Shown here piece after piece: positions 18,604 to 22,620 of a stretch of 22,620 nt of DNA. The stretch's first letter is position 1. Each line of letters begins with the position of its first letter. A program made the position numbers and the translations under genes. This DNA is from Zygnema cylindricum. Taxonomy: Eukaryota > Streptophyta > Zygnematophyceae > Zygnematales > Zygnemataceae. Under the pieces are notes generated by a model. The model ran no database searches. It worked only from the letters and a program-made list of their open reading frames with translations, and was not told the DNA's origin. The stretch is taken from contig JBBHKE010000263.1 of the NCBI GenBank assembly GCA_037447655.1, positions 1 through 22,620 on the forward strand, in the 5' to 3' direction.

Positions 18604-19620
18604 TGTAGAAATTAAAGGTTATTTTAGTATTTTATAGGTTTTGTAAAATACATAAAAGAAGCAGAGGCAGTCTGCCTCTAACTCCTCTCTCCAGCTCCCA
18701 CACTTGTCGCAGTCACTAAAAGTTGGAGAGGGAGATAGATCCATGGCCGCCTATGCTATCCAGATGGGGACAGATATTAGATTGGTAGATTTACGGAAAT
18801 TTGTAATTGATGGACCCGGGATTTGAACCTGGCACTTGCTGTCCGTTAGAGCCGCCGGTAGTCGGCAGCCTTAGCCAATTAGTCTAAGATCAAAGTTATA
18901 GAATATAGGGTTTGATAATTAAATAAATATTGACACGTAGGCTATTTCATTTAACGGGATATTTGGACATAGATAAATTTTCTATTGTACGGCGTATGGA
19001 ACATCAGAAACAAATACCACGCATTATGTTTCGAATGCGAAACAAATATCGTGCATGTATTTATGACGGCTATGATTGAGATCCAGTTTAATCAGACGGC
19101 CGCGAAGCATTCTGAGATTCGGAATAGTTTTTCGGCAATTTGCGGTCGACGTTACATCGATTGACACGTGGCACAACCATATTGGATTACGGCATCTCCG
19201 GGGAGTACATGAACGAATCCAAAAATGACACGTGTCAACTTGTCGGCCATGTCATACAATGGCCGTACAGAAAGTACACCGGCACCTGTACCTTTCTGTA
19301 CGACACAAAATTATGACTGATGCCATACTTCAGTAGATAGAGTTTTAGAGAGAGATAAGACTTAGAAAAATTTGATAGGTTGGACCCTCTCTCCCAAAGA
19401 GCTTCTATACAAAAGGTCAACTTTGACCCTCCATAACTTACTGCTCAGGGGAGCAAATTCAAAGATTTTTTTTGCTATAGACCCAAAGGAGTCTTTCCTT
19501 CTCAAGGGGTGAACATGGTCAAAGTTTTTGTTTGTTACAGTTGCAGTTTTTCTTGCTGAAACACAAAGGGGTCAAGGTTATCCTAGAGGCTTCGTGTGAG
19601 CTGCCTACTCTGAGGACTTA
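18604..19620 (+). mobile_element. Ty1/copia LTR and leader, copy B
   Basis: Begins TGTAGAAATT with AGTATTTTATAGGTTTTG, inserted into pol fragment D. It has the SINE-like segment, CGAAACAAAT boxes, GACACGTGGCAC (19163-19174), the GTAC hairpin (19265-19301), TATACAAAAG (19407) and CCTCCATAACTT. The leader ends at gag ATG 19621, 1017 bp from the LTR start. The LTR/leader border is not resolved. Confidence 0.75.
18657..18887 (-). mobile_element. tRNA-derived SINE-like segment inside LTR B (antisense)
   Basis: On the minus strand: tRNA-like head with AATTGGCTAAGGC and B box GGTTCAAATCC, body with CGGCCATGGATCT, TTAGTGACTGCGACAAGTGTG and GAGGCAGACTGCCTCTGCTT, then a T-rich tail. Aligned with copies in LTRs A and C. 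The head contains a tRNA-like CCGGGTCCATC end without a pairing 5' strand, so it is not a tRNA gene. Confidence 0.65.
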
Positions 19621-20565
19621 TGGAGGTCTCAGAGTTACAAGTTATGGGCCCACCCTCTAGGGCGCCAATCTCTTATGGAACTGGCTTCATAGACTGGGAA
19701 AGTATAATGACATGAGCTCTATGTGAGAAACAATTTTGGGGAATAAGAGTGGACAAGTGAGCCGTCCATCAAGTCTTGGGATCCCTCTAGGGTTTACAGG
19801 AAAGAGATTCACCATAGATGCAGATCCATCTTCAACGGAGGAGACAAAGGAAGGGGAGGTGGTGGACAAAGGAAAAGAGAAGGAGACGGTCACACCAATA
19901 GCAATCCGTTCGGCATTCATGTCACCTATTCCAAGGAACGAGGAGAATGATATTGATACCTCGGACTACAACAATATAGTGGCTAAACACTTCATCCTTC
20001 GTCATCTTACTCAAGGGCTTGCATCTCCTCATTTGCAGGTAGAGAGGGCATCCGATCTTTGGGTGGCTCTCATAGAGATGTACCGAAGTGGTACGATCGA
20101 GCAGGAGCAGTTGGCTGATCAAAAAAATAACGCATATGTATATAAAGGGGGGAAGATGTTGGATTTTTGTAATGAGCTTGCAACACTTTTCATGGAGCTA
20201 GAGAGTGCTGGATATGTTAAAACTAAAAAGATGAATGTTAACTGTTTGCTCATGAAGTTACCAGATGTGTTCGAGAACATAGTCAACCGTGTGCAAGACT
20301 TGCCGGACTCAAGGTGGATTTGGAATTAGTGGTAGGGATGATTCTCGTTCGGGAGAATTCCATTGAGATCCAAAGGGGAGGAAAGAGTGGGCAAGCCTTC
20401 GTAGCTGGGACCGATTGGAGCAAAAATGATTCTAAGAAACCGGTTGGAAATTATAGGGGGGAGGGGCAGAAAAATCAGACCGAGGAGTTCAGACCAACAA
20501 CTCCTAAGGGTTTGTGCCATTTTTGTAAGAAACTAGGGCACGATATGGCTGAGTGCACTAAGTGA
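19621..20565 (+). pseudogene. Copia gag, copy B
   Basis: MEVSELQVMGPPSRAP, then GTGFIDWESIMT and early stops near 19711 and 19756. A long open part has AKHFILRHLTQGLASPHLQV, ASDLWVALIEMY, YKGGKMLDFCNELATLFMEL and LMKLPDVFENIVNRVQDLPD. A frameshift at about 20315-20330 leads to the nucleocapsid zinc knuckle CHFCKKLGHDMAEC (CX2CX4HX4C, about 20515-20560). Structural capsid protein of a copia element; nonfunctional. Confidence 0.88.
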
Positions 20566-21988
20566 ACCGAGCTGACGTTAAAGGAGGGGCAAACTGGTGG
20601 ACCCTCGAGAGGAAAGAAAAATGCCCTTGTGACACGGGTACATGAAGCGAAATTTGAGGACGAGGACGATGAACTCCTATTGGATGAGGAGTTGGAAGCG
20701 AAAGGCGAGGTCGAAATTCCACGAAAGCAAAAATGTGCTTTTGGTGGATTGAAAGGCGAAGCAGGCTGGATTATAGATCCAGGTGCCTCCATTCACATGT
20801 GTGAGGATAAACATTTGTTCACTAAGATAAGAAAAATTCCCACCGTAGAGATAGAGTACGGGGATGGGAGGGTAGTCATTACTACTCTTGTAGGATCGGT
20901 ACATCTGAAAGTGTTAATAGAAGGAAAGACATCCATAGTTACATTTTTTGATGTATTGTTTATTCCGGAGCTGAAAAAAAACTTCATCTCTACGTTAGTA
21001 TTAGATGGTAAGGGTTTTGATATTAGCAGTAGGAAAGGAGTCTTTACTTCTAGTTTTGAGAGGGAAGTTTATTTCACTGCTGAAAAAGGTATCCAAAGGA
21101 TGTTTAGGCTGATTTTAAGCAATGAAAAGAAGACACTTTATTATGCTGGTGTTCATGTTATAATGTAGTGGCATAAAAGGCTTGGGCATGTGAATCTAGA
21201 TAAGTTAAGAGAGATGAAAAAGATGGGAGTAGTGGAAAGGATTCAGTTCGGTGAAAGTGAGAATCTAAGTGATTCTATAAGATGTGCTCAAGGTAAAGCA
21301 CACAGGTTACCCTTCGCGAAAATTGCCACCTATAAGGGAGAAAAGATTTTAGATTTTGTACACACAGATGTTTGGGGACTGGCCAAAGTCCTATCACCCG
21401 GGGGAAGAGATTTATGATGACTATCATCGATGATTGGTCTCGGTATTCCAAGGTGTATTTCTTGGAAAATAAGTCAGAGGCTCAGGAATGTTTTAGACAA
21501 TATATAGCATGAAGTGAAAAACTCCATGAAACCTTAATCAAGCGAGTAACGAGTAACAATGGTGGAGGGTATACCTCTAACTAGTTTGAGGATTTGTCAA
21601 GTGTTCAGTTTAGACAAAGATCCGTCAAACTGGAAGTTAGACCCAAAAGGAAAACCAAGATATCTACTAGGATATGATGAAGATGTAAAAGGATATAGAG
21701 TTTATGATCTCAAAAGAGAGGATATTATCCTAGTGAGACATCTAGTGGTTATGGATGAAGGGAAATCTATAGATCCCTTTAAGCATACAAAGACAGTCAG
21801 AATCAGATATGAGTCAAAAAATTGTGATGACTTTGAGCTTTCTAACTATCCAAGATTTCAAGAAGATGATGATCTTGCAGGTACAAATCAGATCGAGATG
21901 GACCCAAATGTGGAACCCCTAGTGTCAACTCCAACCGAAGCGGAAGACGTGGTGGAAATCAACTCGGAAGCAAGGGTTAGGGGAGAAG
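20566..21988 (+). pseudogene. Copia pol, copy B (protease, pre-integrase, damaged integrase)
   Basis: Stop at 20563, then an acidic linker and the aspartic protease start WIIDPGASIHMC (usual D-S/T-G-A reads D-P-G-A). Next FFDVLFIPELKKNFIS, a stop at 21166, WHKRLGHVNLDKLREM, CAQGKAHRLPFAK and HTDVWG (first integrase Asp). At SNNGGGYTS the second Asp is Asn. At about 21590 it jumps to PKGKPRYLLGYDEDVKGYRV and RHLVVMDEG, motifs that normally lie after the integrase core, so part of the integrase is deleted. RT and RNase H are absent; sequence identity changes at about 21990. Confidence 0.88.
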
Positions 21989-22620
21989 AAGAAAGTGTTC
22001 GGAAGACACATGTCGAGCTGCTTGACTGCCGATTGTATCAGAGGTAGGGTTTGCCGAAAAAATGTCCCCAAATGTATGACATGCACCATTAAACAATACA
22101 GTGTCAATCCGACGGGAAGGAACAATGTAGGAAACTTTCCGGCGTACAAAATATCCCCCCTCGGAAGCGATAGTAGCAATGGTGTCTCGAATCGTGTCGT
22201 CCACCTCAATCAACTCGCCCCCATGGGAGCAACGAAGCAAATGAACGTCGTCCGGCTTAAGAACGTGGTCACATGAGCAAACAAAAGAGCCAAGCAAAGG
22301 TGGGTGAGGGAGGCTAAGCTTACACCTAAGGGTCGTGGTGAATTAAGTCGGGGTGAATCAGATGATAGATAAGATTGGGATAGCCAATAGCCAAGCTCAT
22401 AAACCAGGTTTCCCACAAGAAAGAAAGCGTGCACGCAAAAAATCAAAAGGAAGCGCCTCGAAAAGCTCGGACTTAATAGCGGCGACAACCATATCAGAAA
22501 TAGATTCATGAACATGTGCAACTGATGTCGAAATAAGAGTGGAAAAAACTAGCATATCCGCGATAGCACCAAGAGTAAGAGAACGAGATACATCGAGAAG
22601 GGACCGCTGGAAGGCGAGCA
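21989..22620 (-). pseudogene. 3' end of a non-LTR retrotransposon (RT C-terminal region)
   Basis: Enters from the right edge. Pieces in order: RFLSCGKPG, then a stop, ALAIGYPNLIYHLIHPDL, then CSCDHVLKPDDVHLLRCSHG with the following GG, IRDTIATIASEGGYFVRRKV, RRIDTVLFNGA and FSANPTSDTIGSQAARH. The CxC...HxxxC..GG zinc-like motif, then a (H/D)D..RD.. and R.D..L pattern, occurs at the C-terminus of many algal and invertebrate LINE-type reverse transcriptases, as I recall. Internal stops and frame changes show decay. The left border with copia B (21970-22050) is approximate. Confidence 0.6.

Noticed and set aside
18780-18890. A second tRNA gene on the minus strand
   Set aside because: The GGTTCAAATCC arm is present but the 5' strand does not pair with the 3' GGGTCCATC end. 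It is a SINE head.
22210-22521. 103-residue hydrophobic minus-strand ORF resembling a membrane protein
   Set aside because: Overlaps the LINE tail in a different frame. The CSCDHVL/LLRCSHGG frame explains the sequence better.

Overview
This window looks nuclear and eukaryotic, most likely from a streptophyte (green plant lineage). It is AT-rich and full of simple repeats and decayed transposons. The one host gene has plant-type architecture: an mRNA capping enzyme with an N-terminal cysteine-phosphatase triphosphatase fused to a guanylyltransferase. It is clearly diverged from the flowering-plant proteins I know. Together with the integrase-PHD Ty3 element and the algal-looking LINE tail, this makes a charophyte alga or another early-diverging streptophyte my best guess. 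That guess is an inference.

Left part (1-8242, minus strand): the capping enzyme gene, read from its start codon at 8242 leftward off the window edge. I can place 11 coding exons. Ten join in frame with GT-AG borders; only the exon 8/9 join is unsettled. The exons cover an acidic N-terminus, the RNA triphosphatase domain with its [10 protein letters not shown] active site (exon 6), a linker, and the guanylyltransferase core with the KADG nucleophile lysine (exon 10) plus the following LLDGEM block (exon 11). The C-terminal OB fold must lie outside the window. The introns carry poly-A, (GA)n, (TA)n, a 36-bp-type minisatellite, a CT-rich tract and a 460-bp (GGGAGA)n tract that begins about 7 nt inside intron 1. 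Intron 10 also holds a decayed copy of the 3' end of exon 10.

Middle part (8243-11858): no gene. It holds the upstream flank of the capping enzyme, a 63-bp near-perfect palindrome in a TATCGG-rich block, four copies of a TAGTGTTGGTATCGGTA-type end motif (one inverted) that looks hAT-like, a five-copy array of a 124-bp AT-rich satellite, and an 80-bp tandem duplication.

Right part (11859-22620): a nest of broken retrotransposons. Three copies of the start of one Ty1/copia family (A plus, C minus, B plus) each have LTR, leader and gag start over 984-1017 bp. Each LTR carries an antisense tRNA-derived SINE-like segment at the same place and a conserved GTAC hairpin. A copia pol 3' fragment (D, minus) runs through a polypurine tract straight into LTR C, and LTR B is inserted in D. 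Between copia A and copia C lies a 5'-truncated Ty3/gypsy pol (minus) whose integrase is followed by a PHD finger. Copia B is interrupted at about 21990 by the 3' end of a non-LTR retrotransposon on the minus strand. All these elements have stops, frameshifts or lost catalytic residues, so none appears autonomous.
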